In this document: piece after piece, positions 46,883-56,807 of the stretch | Position numbering within the stretch: the first letter of the stretch is position 1 | Layout: each line of letters starts with the position of its first letter | Assembly (NCBI RefSeq): GCF_016132545.1 | Contig: NZ_CP066167.1 | Span: 1 to 64,000, forward strand | DNA from: Spongiibacter nanhainus | Lineage (GTDB): Bacteria; Pseudomonadota; Gammaproteobacteria; Pseudomonadales; Spongiibacteraceae | DNA: 64,000 bases | Direction: 5' to 3' | Notes under the pieces: generated by a model | What the model was told of the DNA's origin: nothing | Seen by the model: the letters and a program-made list of their open reading frames with translations, nothing else | Database searches by the model: none | Position numbers and translations under genes: made by a program

Positions 46883-48229
46883 TTAAGGGGGTGTTGCGGG
46901 TAGTTGGCGGGGCAATTTAGGAAAAATTACCGCTAAACTGAGGCCGCGGGCGATGTGAAAGACCGCAAACGCCAGCCACAGGCCCTGGTTGCCCCACGGC
47001 TGGGTCAGCCACCAGCAGGGGAGATAGACAACAACAACGCTGAACAGCATGCACCACTGCATGGCTCGGGACGCCATAACGCCAATAAAGATCCCGTCCA
47101 GCACATAGCAAGTCACGCTGATCAGCGGAATCAATACCACCCAGCCAAAGTAGTGTTGGGCTAATTCTCTGATTGCCGGCAGGTCAGTCATGGTCTGTAC
47201 GATCAGGTCCCGGCCCAGCCACAGCAGGGTACTGGCCACCAGCGCCGAGACCCCACACCAAATAAAACAGTATTTGCAGATCGCCAGAAAGCGGGCGCGA
47301 TTACCCTCTGCCCAGGCCTCCCCAACCAGACCCTCGGTGGCGTGGGCAAAGCCGTCCATACCATAGGCGGCGGCCAGCACCAGCTGAATGAGAATGGCGT
47401 TAGCGGCGACGATATTCTGGCCCAGAGCGGTGCCCTGGGCGGTAAAAAACGCGAAGCTGAACAGTAAGGCTGCGGTGCGTATAAAAAGATGGCGGTTGCT
47501 GGCGATTAATCGGCCCATGGGTAATCCGCTGCGCCAGGCGGCGGGCAGCCCCATCCGGGCGATGTCGGCCAGGTTGTGGCGCAGCACATAAAGGCCCAGC
47601 CCCAGCCCGCTGTATTCGGCGATCACGCTGGCCAGTGCCGCACCGTCGCTTTGCCAGCCAAAGCCCACCACAAAAAGCAGGTCGAGAAAGATGTTGCTGA
47701 GGTTGGTAACCAGTGCAATGATCAGCGGCCACCGGGTTTGCTGCCGGCCCACCAGCCAGCCCACCATGCAATAGGTCACTAGCACCGCCGGGGCACTGAA
47801 CAGGCGAATGCTCAGGTAGCTACTGGCCAGTCCGTGCAGGTCCCCCGGGGCATCCATGGCCGCCAGACCCATGGAGATAAGTAGTGGGCCCAGCGCCAGC
47901 AGCCCCGTGGCAATGATTAGTGCCAGGACCATCGCCTTGAACAGCAGCGCAGAACGCTCTTCCCGTTGGCTGGCCTGGGCGGCGGCACCGGTTGTGCCCA
48001 TCCTCAAAAACCCGAAACCCCAGTAGAGAAAGGCCAGCAAACTGGTGCCGATGGCGACCGCGCTGAGATAGCGGCTGTCGTCCAGGTGGCCCAGCACTGC
48101 TGTATCTACCAGGCCCAATAGCGGTACCGAGAGATTGCCCAAAATCATTGGCCAGGCCAGGGACCAAAGCCGACTGGGGATGTCTCGGTTGTCCGTTATG
48201 TTGCTGTCGCTGCTGGGGCGGGTCGCCAT
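46883..48229 (-). CDS. MATE family efflux transporter (DinF-like)
   Basis: The 448-residue product is an integral membrane protein with about twelve helices and the MATE-typical N-terminal region (SLAWPMILGNLSVPLLGL followed by VDTAVLGHL). The sequence is closest in style to the DinF branch, which exports organic cations or bile-salt-like compounds; the substrate is unknown. Its upstream region abuts the cox operon's upstream region. Confidence 0.9.
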   Translation of the reverse strand: MATRPSSDSNITDNRDIPSRLWSLAWPMILGNLSVPLLGLVDTAVLGHLDDSRYLSAVAIGTSLLAFLYWGFGFLRMGTTGAAAQASQREERSALLFKAMVLALIIATGLLALGPLLISMGLAAMDAPGDLHGLASSYLSIRLFSAPAVLVTYCMVGWLVGRQQTRWPLIIALVTNLSNIFLDLLFVVGFGWQSDGAALASVIAEYSGLGLGLYVLRHNLADIARMGLPAAWRSGLPMGRLIASNRHLFIRTAALLFSFAFFTAQGTALGQNIVAANAILIQLVLAAAYGMDGFAHATEGLVGEAWAEGNRARFLAICKYCFIWCGVSALVASTLLWLGRDLIVQTMTDLPAIRELAQHYFGWVVLIPLISVTCYVLDGIFIGVMASRAMQWCMLFSVVVVYLPCWWLTQPWGNQGLWLAFAVFHIARGLSLAVIFPKLPRQLPATPP

Positions 48230-48691
48230 GGAGTGTCCCGGATTTGCGCTGTAGTGAGGCTAAAGCTGCACACTAATGGGGCCAGTGGGATTATTACAGC
48301 TTTCTAGGGTCAGAATCATCCGGCCCACTAGATATTGTGGTTACCAATAAGCCAGCTCTATACAAATAGTAGTCTGAGCGGGCCCAGCGGATGATGGGCC
48401 GTTGGCACCGCAATTATAAAAGCACAGTTGGAGTGGCGCTGTCGGAATCTTCAGGTTTATAATTGCGGCGTTTTGTCGCACCCAAAGCTGTTGCCACGGG
48501 CGTGTGCTGCATACATTTCGGGGGGAGATGTCCTTGTCGCTTCTTTAGCTAGCTAGAGAGGCCGGGCCGCTTTCGCCCGATCCTGTTTCAGAATTCCTGT
48601 CGAATGATGGTGTTTCAATTGAAACCGATGTGTAGCGTGTGTCGTAGCTTGCTTGCGGGGTTTTTTCTCATTATTTACGGAGACACGGGAG
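48230..48691. other. 462-bp gap upstream of the cytochrome oxidase operon
   Basis: It contains the MATE promoter region, a 13-bp perfect inverted repeat (48408-48420 and 48456-48468), a 14-bp palindrome GTTTCAATTGAAAC (48612-48625) and the coxB ribosome site. No further gene is seen. The cox promoter must lie here. Confidence 0.6.
48408..48468. repeat. 13-bp perfect inverted repeat with a 35-nt spacer
   Basis: CCGCAATTATAAA at 48408-48420 is the exact reverse complement of TTTATAATTGCGG at 48456-48468. It lies 223 bp upstream of the coxB start. Confidence 0.7.
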
Positions 48692-49855
48692 ATGGTTCAA
48701 CAAGCGAAACGGCTTGCAAAGCTGGCGCTTAGTCCTGTGCTGATGCTGCTTGGCCTTTTCAGTTCTGGCGCATGGGCCGCTGAAGGCGCGCCCCAGCGTT
48801 GGCAAGTCAATATCACGCCGGGGGTTACCGAGGTCGGTGCCAAGATCTACGACGTGCACATGTTTGTGTTCTGGATCTGTGTAGTCATTGGCGTGGTTGT
48901 TTTTGGCATTATGTTCTATTCGGTATTTGCCTATCGCAAATCCCGTCACTCCGAACCTGCCACCTTCCACGAAAACACCAAGCTTGAGATCGCTTGGACT
49001 GTTGTTCCCTTCATTCTGTTGATCATTATGGCAGTTCCTGCCACCAAAACATTGATCGACATCTATAATACTGACGATGCTGACCTTGACATCCTGGTCA
49101 CCGGGTATCAGTGGAAGTGGAAGTACGAATACATCAATCCCGATGGCGACAATGTCAGCTTCTTCTCCAATCTGCTGACTGACAAAGCAGAGATCGGCAA
49201 CAGCGCCGACAAGGGCTCCAACTACCTGATCGAGGTAGACGAGCCGCTGGTGATCCCGGTCGACAAGAAAGTGCGCTTCCTGGTAACTGCCAACGACGTA
49301 CTCCACGCCTGGTGGGTGCCGGCGCTGGCTGTTAAGCGCGACGCCATCCCCGGTTTCATCAACGAAGCCTGGACCAAAGCCACTGAAACCGGTGTGTACC
49401 GCGGTCAGTGTGCCGAGCTGTGCGGCCGCGACCACGGCTTTATGCCGATCGTGGTTAACGTCGTTGAAGACAGCGACTACCAAGAGTGGATGGACGGCAA
49501 GCAGGCCGAGGCCGCTGAGCTGAAAGAGCTGATGTCCAAAGAGTTCAACATGGACGAGCTGGTAGCCCGCGGTAAAGAAGTCTACAACCGCGCTTGTGTT
49601 GCCTGTCACGGCGCCAACGGTGAAGGCGGTGTGGGTGCAGCCATTGCCGGCAGCCCGATTGCCACCGGCCCGGTCAAAGACCACATTGACGTTCTGGTTA
49701 ATGGTGTCCCCGGCAGCGCGATGCAGGCCTTCGGCGGCCAGCTCAATGAAGTCGACCTGGCGGCGGTTATCACCTACCAGCGCAACGCATTTGGCAACAA
49801 CATGGGTGACATGTTGCAGCCGATTGATATCTACAACTTCAAGAAAGGTCAGTAG
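48692..49855 (+). CDS. coxB: Cytochrome c oxidase subunit II with fused cytochrome c domain
   Basis: The ATG at 48692 with cgggag upstream is preferred over an in-frame start at 48653. The 387-residue product has a signal peptide, two transmembrane helices (about 48-72 and 90-112), the CuA site H205, C240, E242, C244, H248, M251, and a C-terminal cytochrome c domain with CVACH (C302, C305, H306). Such caa3-type subunits accept electrons from the fused haem c. It opens the cox operon. Confidence 0.96.
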   Translation: MVQQAKRLAKLALSPVLMLLGLFSSGAWAAEGAPQRWQVNITPGVTEVGAKIYDVHMFVFWICVVIGVVVFGIMFYSVFAYRKSRHSEPATFHENTKLEIAWTVVPFILLIIMAVPATKTLIDIYNTDDADLDILVTGYQWKWKYEYINPDGDNVSFFSNLLTDKAEIGNSADKGSNYLIEVDEPLVIPVDKKVRFLVTANDVLHAWWVPALAVKRDAIPGFINEAWTKATETGVYRGQCAELCGRDHGFMPIVVNVVEDSDYQEWMDGKQAEAAELKELMSKEFNMDELVARGKEVYNRACVACHGANGEGGVGAAIAGSPIATGPVKDHIDVLVNGVPGSAMQAFGGQLNEVDLAAVITYQRNAFGNNMGDMLQPIDIYNFKKGQ

Positions 49856-49866
49856 GAGGATTCGCC

Positions 49867-51423
49867 ATGGGTGCCCACGGACCTGCCAAGGGTTTAACTC
49901 GGTGGTTGTTTACCACCAACCACAAAGACATCGGTACGATGTATCTGTGGTTCAGTTTCGCGATGTTCTTGTTGGGCGGCTCCTTCGCCATGATCATCCG
50001 CGCGGAGCTGTTCCAGCCCGGTCTGCAAATTGTGCAGCCGGAATTCTTCAACCAGATGACCACCATGCACGGTCTGGTGATGGTATTTGGTGCCATCATG
50101 CCGGCCTTCGTCGGCCTGGCTAACTGGATGATTCCGATGATGATCGGGGCGCCGGATATGGCCCTGCCGCGGATGAACAACTGGTCGTTCTGGATTTTGC
50201 CACCAACCTTCCTGTTGCTGGCATCTACCCTGCTTTGGGAAGGCGGCGGCCCCAACTTCGGTTGGACCTTCTATGCGCCGCTGTCCACCACCTACGCGCC
50301 GCCCAGCGTGACGCTGTTTATCTTCTGTATCCACGCGGCGGGTATCTCCTCCATCATGGGTTCCATCAACATCATCGCCACAGTAGTGAACATGCGCGCG
50401 CCCGGCATGACCTACATGAAAATGCCGATGTTCGTATGGACCTGGTTGATCACTGCCTTCTTGCTGGTTGCGGTTATGCCAGTACTGGCCGGTGCGGTCA
50501 CCATGATGCTGATGGATATTCACTTCGGCACCAGCTTCTTTAGCGCTGCTGGTGGCGGTGACCCGGTTCTGTTCCAGCACGTGTTCTGGTTCTTTGGTCA
50601 CCCCGAGGTATACATCATCATCCTGCCGGCCTTCGGTGTGGTGTCTGAGGTTATTCCGACCTTCTCTCGCAAGCCGCTGTTTGGCTACGACTCCATGGTT
50701 TACGCCACGGCGTCCATCGCCTTCCTGTCCTTCATCGTTTGGGCTCACCACATGTATACCGTGGGCCTGCCGATCGCCGGTGAGCTGTTCTTCATGTACG
50801 CCACCATGCTGATCGCGGTACCGACAGCAGCAAAAGTGTTCAACTGGATCACCACCATGTTCAAGGGCTCTATTACTCTTGAAACGCCGATGCTGTTCGC
50901 CATCGCCAAGGTCTTCCTGTTCACCGTGGGTGGTTTCTCTGGTGTGATGCTGGCGATTGCGCCGGCTGACTTCCAGTACCACGACAGCTACTTTGTGGTT
51001 GCTCACTTCCACTACACTATGGTGGCCGGTGCGATCTTCGCCCTGTCTGCGGCGGTGTACTACTGGATTCCCAAGTGGACCGGTAAGATGTACAACGAGA
51101 CCATGGGTAAGGTGCACTTCTGGGTATCCTTTATCGGCTTTAACCTGACCTTCTTCCCGCAGCATTTCGTGGGTCTGGCAGGTATGCCTCGTCGTATCCC
51201 CGACTACAACCTGGCCTTTGCTGACTTCAACATGATGTCATCAATCGGCGCCTTCATTTACGGCACCAGCCAGCTGTTGTTCTTGTTCAACATCGTGCGC
51301 ACCATTACTCACGGTAAGCCGGTACACGAGGACAAAGTTTGGGAAGGCGCAACGACTCTGGAGTGGACTGTTCCGACTCCGGCGCCCTATCACACCTTCA
51401 CCACTCCTCCGGAAGTGAAGTAA
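49867..51423 (+). CDS. coxA: Cytochrome c oxidase subunit I
   Basis: This is the catalytic subunit of aa3-type oxidase, which reduces O2 to water and pumps protons. The 518-residue, twelve-helix product has haem a ligands H68 and H382, haem a3 ligand H380, and CuB ligands H245 (crosslinked to Y249), H294 and H295. It lies 11 bp after coxB, with a ribosome site (aggagg) overlapping the coxB stop. Confidence 0.98.
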   Translation: MGAHGPAKGLTRWLFTTNHKDIGTMYLWFSFAMFLLGGSFAMIIRAELFQPGLQIVQPEFFNQMTTMHGLVMVFGAIMPAFVGLANWMIPMMIGAPDMALPRMNNWSFWILPPTFLLLASTLLWEGGGPNFGWTFYAPLSTTYAPPSVTLFIFCIHAAGISSIMGSINIIATVVNMRAPGMTYMKMPMFVWTWLITAFLLVAVMPVLAGAVTMMLMDIHFGTSFFSAAGGGDPVLFQHVFWFFGHPEVYIIILPAFGVVSEVIPTFSRKPLFGYDSMVYATASIAFLSFIVWAHHMYTVGLPIAGELFFMYATMLIAVPTAAKVFNWITTMFKGSITLETPMLFAIAKVFLFTVGGFSGVMLAIAPADFQYHDSYFVVAHFHYTMVAGAIFALSAAVYYWIPKWTGKMYNETMGKVHFWVSFIGFNLTFFPQHFVGLAGMPRRIPDYNLAFADFNMMSSIGAFIYGTSQLLFLFNIVRTITHGKPVHEDKVWEGATTLEWTVPTPAPYHTFTTPPEVK

Positions 51424-51452
51424 GGGTAACGTTGATTTAAAAGAGGATCGTC

Positions 51453-52019
51453 ATGGCAACAGAGGCAAACAAACGTACAGTAAAAACCGCGGGCAAATTA
51501 GGCGTGCTGGTTGTTGCGATGTTTGCCTTTGCCATGTGGGTGATGCCACCACTGTACAACGCGTTGTGCGAAGTACTGGGCATCAACGGCAAAACCGGTG
51601 GTCAGTACACCGTGGTAGAAAGTGCCGTTGATACCAGCCGCACAGTCAAAGTGCAGTTTGTGGCGCAGAACAATGAAATGATGCCCTGGGAATTTGGGCC
51701 CAATACCAACCAGATTGAGGTGCACCCCGGCGAGCCGGCAACCGTGACCTTCTATGCTAAAAACACAGAAGATCACTTTATGGTGTCCCAATCGATTCCC
51801 AGCATTGTGCCGTCCCGGGCGGCGGAGTACTTCCATAAAACGGAGTGCTTCTGCTTTAACCAGCAACCGCTGGAAGCAGGCAAGGCAGCCGATATGCCGC
51901 TGCGTTTCATTGTCGATCGGGATTTGCCCAAGGACATCCCGGTAATCACTTTGTCCTACACCATATTTGATGTGACTGAGATGGCGGCAGAACAGGATTC
52001 TGTAGCCGCATCCAACTAA
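51453..52019 (+). CDS. ctaG: Cytochrome c oxidase assembly protein (Cox11/CtaG), CuB insertion
   Basis: The 188-residue product has one N-terminal transmembrane helix (about 12-33) and a periplasmic domain with the copper-binding motif CFCF at 132-135. It delivers copper to the CuB centre of subunit I. It lies between coxA and coxC, as usual in proteobacteria. Confidence 0.94.
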   Translation: MATEANKRTVKTAGKLGVLVVAMFAFAMWVMPPLYNALCEVLGINGKTGGQYTVVESAVDTSRTVKVQFVAQNNEMMPWEFGPNTNQIEVHPGEPATVTFYAKNTEDHFMVSQSIPSIVPSRAAEYFHKTECFCFNQQPLEAGKAADMPLRFIVDRDLPKDIPVITLSYTIFDVTEMAAEQDSVAASN

Positions 52020-52061
52020 GCTAGAGAAGTTTCTCTCAGACGAGAAAACGGAGACAATTAC

Positions 52062-53042
52062 ATGGCGGGTACAAGCAAAGCCGGGCACGAAACCTATTAC
52101 GTGCCGGAGAGCAGCAGCCTGGCAATCAATGCCACAATTGGTTTATCGCTCACGGTATACGGTTTATCCAGCGTCATTAACGATGCCTCATATCGCCCGG
52201 GCGAAGACACCAATTCAGGCTTCATTCTGGCTATCGGTTTGATTTACTTTGCGGCAACGTTGTTCCGCTGGTTCCAAACCACCATTAAAGAAAACCGCGC
52301 CGGCATGAACAGTGCCCAGCTGAAACACTCCTACGTGATCGGCATGCAGTGGTTTATCTTCTCAGAAGTCATGTTCTTTGCTGCCTTCTTCGGTGCGCTG
52401 TTCTATGTCCGCAATCTGGCGGGCCCCTGGTTGGCCGGTGAAGGCGACGGTGCGATGAACAGCCTGCTGTGGCCGGGCTTTGAATACAGCTGGCCGCTGA
52501 TGGAAACGCCGCAGGACGCTGTCGGTGGTGTGAAAGGTCAGGCTGCCGCTGGCCACCTGGCTAACAACGGTGAATTTACCGGTGCCGAGAAGCACTTGTC
52601 TTTCCCGGGCTTTGCCAACATCGGTCACTGGTTGCCGCTGTATAACACTGTGATTCTGTTGGCATCGAGCTTTACCTGCCACATTGCTCACGTCGGTCTG
52701 AAAAAGAACGACCGCAAAACCTTTAACCTCTGGTTGGGCATTACAGTAGCGCTGGGCATTATCTTCCTGTGCTTACAGTACATGGAGTACCACGAGGCGC
52801 TGGTTGAATACGGCATCAAACTGAACAGTGGTGTGTACGGTACCACCTTCTTTATGTTGACCGGCTTCCACGGCTTCCACGTACTGATGGGGACCTTCAT
52901 GCTGTTGGTACAGCTGCTGCGTTCAACGACCAAGGGTCACTTCTCTGCCGAGGATCAGTTCGGTTTTGAAGCGTCTTCCTGGTACTGGCACTTTGTTGAC
53001 GTGGTGTGGGTATTCCTGTTCCTGTTCGTCTACATCTTGTAG
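52062..53042 (+). CDS. coxC: Cytochrome c oxidase subunit III
   Basis: The 326-residue product has seven transmembrane helices and family motifs such as WFIFSEVMFFAAFFGALFY near residue 95 and FHGFHVLMGT near residue 270. A loop (about 130-185) is longer than in mitochondrial subunit III. It is the last structural gene of the operon and is followed by a strong terminator shared with the convergent DUF2909 gene. Confidence 0.96.
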   Translation: MAGTSKAGHETYYVPESSSLAINATIGLSLTVYGLSSVINDASYRPGEDTNSGFILAIGLIYFAATLFRWFQTTIKENRAGMNSAQLKHSYVIGMQWFIFSEVMFFAAFFGALFYVRNLAGPWLAGEGDGAMNSLLWPGFEYSWPLMETPQDAVGGVKGQAAAGHLANNGEFTGAEKHLSFPGFANIGHWLPLYNTVILLASSFTCHIAHVGLKKNDRKTFNLWLGITVALGIIFLCLQYMEYHEALVEYGIKLNSGVYGTTFFMLTGFHGFHVLMGTFMLLVQLLRSTTKGHFSAEDQFGFEASSWYWHFVDVVWVFLFLFVYIL

Positions 53043-53064
53043 GCCGTCAGGCGATAAACTCGAT

Positions 53065-53102
53065 GGGCCGGTGCAGTGCGCAAGCGCGACCGGCCCGTTT
53101 TG
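53065..53102. terminator. Terminator at the end of the cox operon
   Basis: An 8-bp perfect stem (GGGCCGGT / ACCGGCCC) enclosing a nested 3-bp stem is followed by GTTTT. It lies 22 bp after the coxC stop and just before the convergent gene. Confidence 0.85.
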
Positions 53103-53105
53103 TAT

Positions 53106-53366
53106 CTACTCCTGCTCTACCGTGATTAGCTCTGCTTCGCCCGACTCCAAATAGCGTTCATCCCACGGTGCCTTTGAGCCCAGCTTTCCGGTGTACAAGC
53201 CGTAGATCAGAAATGCCATCAGCAGTGTTGCCAGCGTCAGCCGCACACTCAATGACTGCCAGGTTCGCATGGTGGTGCCCTTGTCCTTAATCAAGAAAAC
53301 CAGACCGCTGAACAGACTGATCACCAGGGCGACGAATAGAACCATGATGACGACTTTTAACCACAT
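53106..53366 (-). CDS. Twin-transmembrane protein (DUF2909-like)
   Basis: The 86-residue product has two transmembrane helices (about 5-26 and 42-60) with a charged loop and an acidic tail. A DUF2909 protein in opposite orientation between coxC and the SURF1 gene is the standard arrangement in Pseudomonas-like genomes, so a role in oxidase assembly or stability is likely but unproven. Confidence 0.78.
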   Translation of the reverse strand: MWLKVVIMVLFVALVISLFSGLVFLIKDKGTTMRTWQSLSVRLTLATLLMAFLIYGLYTGKLGSKAPWDERYLESGEAELITVEQE

Positions 53367-53419
53367 AAGCGCCTCGCTGCGTGTCGAATTGCCGCAGTAT
53401 ACACAATCGGTATCCCGGC

Positions 53420-54154
53420 ATGGCTGAACACTACGGCTGGCAATGGCATCTGGATTGGAAATCGGCGCTGGTGACTGCGCTGATGCTGCCGGTATTGGTG
53501 GGCCTGGGTTTTTGGCAGTTGGCCCGGGCCGAGGAAAAAGCGCAGATGGTGGACGCCGCCGAGAGCCGCCGCCAAAGCGAGCCGGTGCCGCTGTCGACCT
53601 TGCCCAGCTACGATAACTATCAACCGGTGACCGTTACCGGGCAGTTTGATCCCGAGCGCTACTGGCTGCTGGACAACCGCATTGTTAACGGCCTGTTTGG
53701 CTACGAGGTCGTTGCTGTTTTTACATTGAGCGATGGCCAGAACTTGCTGGTACATCGAGGCTGGATTCCCGGCAGCCGCAACCGGGAGGTGATGCCCGAG
53801 GTGGCAATACCTCAAGGCGAGATGACAGTGCAGGGCGAAATCTATGTCAGCCCCGATAAGCCTTTTTCGCTGGGTGACGTCGCGGCCAGTGACTCCGGCT
53901 GGCCCCGCAGGGTTCAGTGGCTGCAAGTCGCCGATGCCCAAGGCGCCGTCGAGAATCTTGTCCCGACCATGGTGATGCTCTCAGAATCCAGCCCCGCGGC
54001 CTTCCGTACAAAACCAGTGAGCGTCAACGTGTCACCCCAGAAGCATCGCGGTTATGCACTACAGTGGTTTGCCATGAGTGCCGCCTTACTGGTGATATTT
54101 TTGCTCAGAAACAGTAATCTTGCCGCCCTAATACGGCGCCGGAAAGTCAATTAA
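53420..54154 (+). CDS. SURF1 family cytochrome oxidase assembly protein
   Basis: The ATG at 53420 (a GTG at 53381 is possible) gives 244 residues: an N-terminal helix (about 13-30, with LGFWQLARAEEK after it), a periplasmic domain with LLDNRIVNGLFGYEV and LVHRGWIPG, and a C-terminal helix near 215-232. SURF1 aids haem a insertion. It leads the assembly genes: Sco-like, ctaA, ctaB and sco. Confidence 0.93.
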   Translation: MAEHYGWQWHLDWKSALVTALMLPVLVGLGFWQLARAEEKAQMVDAAESRRQSEPVPLSTLPSYDNYQPVTVTGQFDPERYWLLDNRIVNGLFGYEVVAVFTLSDGQNLLVHRGWIPGSRNREVMPEVAIPQGEMTVQGEIYVSPDKPFSLGDVAASDSGWPRRVQWLQVADAQGAVENLVPTMVMLSESSPAAFRTKPVSVNVSPQKHRGYALQWFAMSAALLVIFLLRNSNLAALIRRRKVN

Positions 54155-54164
54155 CGAGACCGAT

Positions 54165-54785
54165 ATGAGTACCCCCTCTTCCAGTAGTAACAGCAAGACC
54201 CAGGTTGCGCTAATCCTTGGGATTCCCGTTGTTGTGGTGCTGTTCTCCAGCCTGATATTTTTCCTGGCCCGCAATGGCGTGATCAACTTGGGTACCGTCA
54301 ATCACGGCACCCTGATTCAGCCGCCTGTGCAGCTGGGCGACCTTCAGCCTCGGCGCTTGGATGGCGGCGAGTTCCTGTTTAACCAACCGGAATCCAAGTG
54401 GGTGTTTATGGTGGTGGGTGGCCGGGATTGCACCGGCGCCTGCGAGCGTATGCTCTACCTGACTCGCCAGACCCACACCGCATTGGGCAAAAAAGTGCGG
54501 CAGGTGGAGCGGCTCTACCTGGCCACCGAAGGTCCGGTGTCGGCGCCACTGCGGGACTTTATTGAGGCCGAGCACAGCGACCTGACCATTGTGAATGTCG
54601 ACGGCGCCGAATTTGCCGAGGCCTTTGCCCACCTCAAGGTCAATCCACTGGATAAGCAAACCTTCTATGTGGTCGACCCACTGGGTTGGGTAATGATGCG
54701 CTACCGGGCCGGGAACACCGATCAGGATGCCCTGAATGCGTTGGGTAAGGATATTTTGAAAGATATGAAGCGCCTGGTGCGCTGA
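54165..54785 (+). CDS. Sco-like membrane-anchored thioredoxin-fold protein
   Basis: The 206-residue product has one N-terminal transmembrane helix (about 15-36) and a periplasmic domain with C89-x3-C93 (DCTGACERM), the spacing of the Sco copper site. The later part (YVVDPLGWVMMRY) resembles Sco proteins but the usual metal-ligand histidine is absent, so it may be a thiol-redox rather than a copper-binding member. It lies between SURF1 and ctaA, 10 bp after the former. Confidence 0.72.
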   Translation: MSTPSSSSNSKTQVALILGIPVVVVLFSSLIFFLARNGVINLGTVNHGTLIQPPVQLGDLQPRRLDGGEFLFNQPESKWVFMVVGGRDCTGACERMLYLTRQTHTALGKKVRQVERLYLATEGPVSAPLRDFIEAEHSDLTIVNVDGAEFAEAFAHLKVNPLDKQTFYVVDPLGWVMMRYRAGNTDQDALNALGKDILKDMKRLVR

Positions 54786-54849
54786 TTATTCGCGCGCTGC
54801 GTTAACGAGAGGCCGACGCGGCGCGCCGTTGAAAAGAGAGCAGAAAAAC

Positions 54850-55899
54850 ATGGGTCTGTTTAATCGTCCTGAATCGCGTCGTCCTGGATTTAAGCTGGCG
54901 TTTCTCGCCTGTCTGGCGGCCATTATTGTATTGGGCATGGGCGTCTTTACCCGTTTGGCCGACGCCGGTTTGGGCTGCCCTGACTGGCCGGGTTGTTACG
55001 GCCATGCACTGTGGCCCAGCGAAGATCACGAGGTGGAGCGGGCCAATGCCGCCTATCCCCACATGCCGGTGGAGCACGACAAAACCTGGCCGGAGATGGT
55101 ACACCGCTATCTCGCCGCCAGCTTGGGGCTGTTCACTATCGCCATCCTCGCCATGGCCTGGCGCAACCGCGGCCCCGGCCTGCCATTAAAGCTGCCGGCC
55201 TTTATTCTGGGCTTTATCATCTTGCAGGGCATGTTCGGCATGTGGACCGTTACCCTCAAGTTGTGGCCCCAGGTCGTGACCGCCCACTTATTGGGAGGGT
55301 TCACGACCCTAAGCATGTTGTGGCTGTTGACCCTGAGATTAAACAACCAGCGCGCCACCTTGCCCACGATTGAGATCAGTCGACTGCAGGCATTGAGACC
55401 CTTGGCGCTGGTTGGTTTGCTAATTGTTATCGGCCAGATTGCTCTGGGTGGCTGGACCACCTCTAACTATGCTGATATCGCCTGTCCTGACTTTCCCACC
55501 TGTCAGGGCGAGTGGCTGCCATCGATGAATTTTGCCGACGGCTTTAATATCTTTCAGCACATCGGCCCCAACTACCTGGGTGGCACCCTGGATAACGATG
55601 CCCGGGTGGCCATTCACTACAGCCACCGCGTTGGGGCGATAGTGACGGCCTTGTATCTGCTGTTCCTTTTTGTGAAGCTGCGCGGCCTGAATGCCACCGC
55701 AGCCAAGCCGCTGTCGGTGGCGCTGTTGCTGGTGCTGATTGTGCAAATCGGTCTGGGTATCAGCAACGTGGTGTTTAGCTTCCCCATCTCGGTGGCGGTG
55801 GCCCACAATCTGGTTGGTGCACTGTTGCTGTTGGTAATGGTGACCATTAATTATTTTCTCTATACCGCGTCGGTGTCCCGCGGAGGTGAACAAACATGA
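54850..55899 (+). CDS. ctaA: Heme A synthase (COX15/CtaA)
   Basis: CtaA oxidises the C8 methyl of haem O to make haem A. The ATG at 54850 is preferred over an upstream TTG at 54829. The 349-residue product has about eight helices and conserved [12 protein letters not shown] near residue 34, haem-ligand histidines in MVHRYLA and HYSHRVGA, and AHLLGG. Its stop overlaps ctaB by 4 bp. Confidence 0.95.
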   Translation: MGLFNRPESRRPGFKLAFLACLAAIIVLGMGVFTRLADAGLGCPDWPGCYGHALWPSEDHEVERANAAYPHMPVEHDKTWPEMVHRYLAASLGLFTIAILAMAWRNRGPGLPLKLPAFILGFIILQGMFGMWTVTLKLWPQVVTAHLLGGFTTLSMLWLLTLRLNNQRATLPTIEISRLQALRPLALVGLLIVIGQIALGGWTTSNYADIACPDFPTCQGEWLPSMNFADGFNIFQHIGPNYLGGTLDNDARVAIHYSHRVGAIVTALYLLFLFVKLRGLNATAAKPLSVALLLVLIVQIGLGISNVVFSFPISVAVAHNLVGALLLLVMVTINYFLYTASVSRGGEQT

Positions 55900-56807
55900 C
55901 GGAAGCAACGGCCAGCAGCGTCAGCTGGCGCGACTACTACGAGCTGTGCAAGCCCAATGTCGTGCTGCTGATGATTCTGACCTCGGTGATCGGCATGTTT
56001 ATGGCGGTGCCGGGCATGGTGCCCTGGAAGGTGCTGATTCTGGGAAACCTCGGCATCGCCCTGTGTGCCGGCGCGGCGGCGGCGGTCAATCACCTGGTCG
56101 ACCGCCGCATCGACCTGGTGATGGCCCGTACCCACAACCGCCCGGTAGCGCAAGGACGGGTGAAGACTCTGCACGCCTCGCTGTTTGCTGCGGCGCTGGG
56201 CGCTATCGGCATGGCGATTCTGCTGATCGAAATCAACGCTCTCACCGCCTGGCTTACCCTGGCTTCACTGCTGGGCTACGCCGTGGTCTATACCCTCTAT
56301 CTCAAGCGCGCCACGCCCCAGAATATCGTAATCGGTGGCATTGCCGGCGCGGCGCCACCACTGCTGGGCTGGACGGCGGTGACCGGCGAGATCCACGGCC
56401 ACGCCCTGCTGTTGGTGTTGATTATCTTTGTGTGGACGCCGCCGCATTTCTGGGCTTTGGCGATTCACCGCCGGGATGACTACGCCAAGGTGGATATCCC
56501 GATGATGCCGGTGACCCACGGCATTGCCTACACTAAACTGCAAACCCTGCTCTATACCATTTTGCTGTTTGTGGTCACCCTGCTGCCCTTTGCCACCGGC
56601 ATGAGTGGCCCCCTCTATCTGTTGGGCGCCGTGTGCCTGGGTGCTGGCTTTATTTATTGGGCGGTGGCGATGATGCGGGGCAAGGATCCCAAGGCGCCAA
56701 TGTCGACCTTTAAGTACTCGATTATTTATTTGATGGCGCTGTTTATTGTGATGTTGCTGGATCACTATTTGTTTCCAGCCACCCTGATTTATGAGGTTCA
56801 GCGATGA
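55896..56807 (+). CDS. ctaB: Protoheme IX farnesyltransferase (heme O synthase)
   Basis: CtaB adds a farnesyl group to haem B, giving haem O. The 303-residue product is a multi-helix UbiA-family prenyltransferase with [15 protein letters not shown] (Asp-rich substrate motif) near residue 70 and a second Asp motif in [12 protein letters not shown]. It overlaps ctaA upstream and the sco gene downstream by 4 bp each, so these three are translationally coupled. Confidence 0.96.
   Translation: MTEATASSVSWRDYYELCKPNVVLLMILTSVIGMFMAVPGMVPWKVLILGNLGIALCAGAAAAVNHLVDRRIDLVMARTHNRPVAQGRVKTLHASLFAAALGAIGMAILLIEINALTAWLTLASLLGYAVVYTLYLKRATPQNIVIGGIAGAAPPLLGWTAVTGEIHGHALLLVLIIFVWTPPHFWALAIHRRDDYAKVDIPMMPVTHGIAYTKLQTLLYTILLFVVTLLPFATGMSGPLYLLGAVCLGAGFIYWAVAMMRGKDPKAPMSTFKYSIIYLMALFIVMLLDHYLFPATLIYEVQR

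Noticed and set aside
49894-51165. 423-codon minus-strand open frame antisense to coxA
   Set aside because: The product is a low-complexity His/Arg/Gln-rich shadow of the coxA codons.
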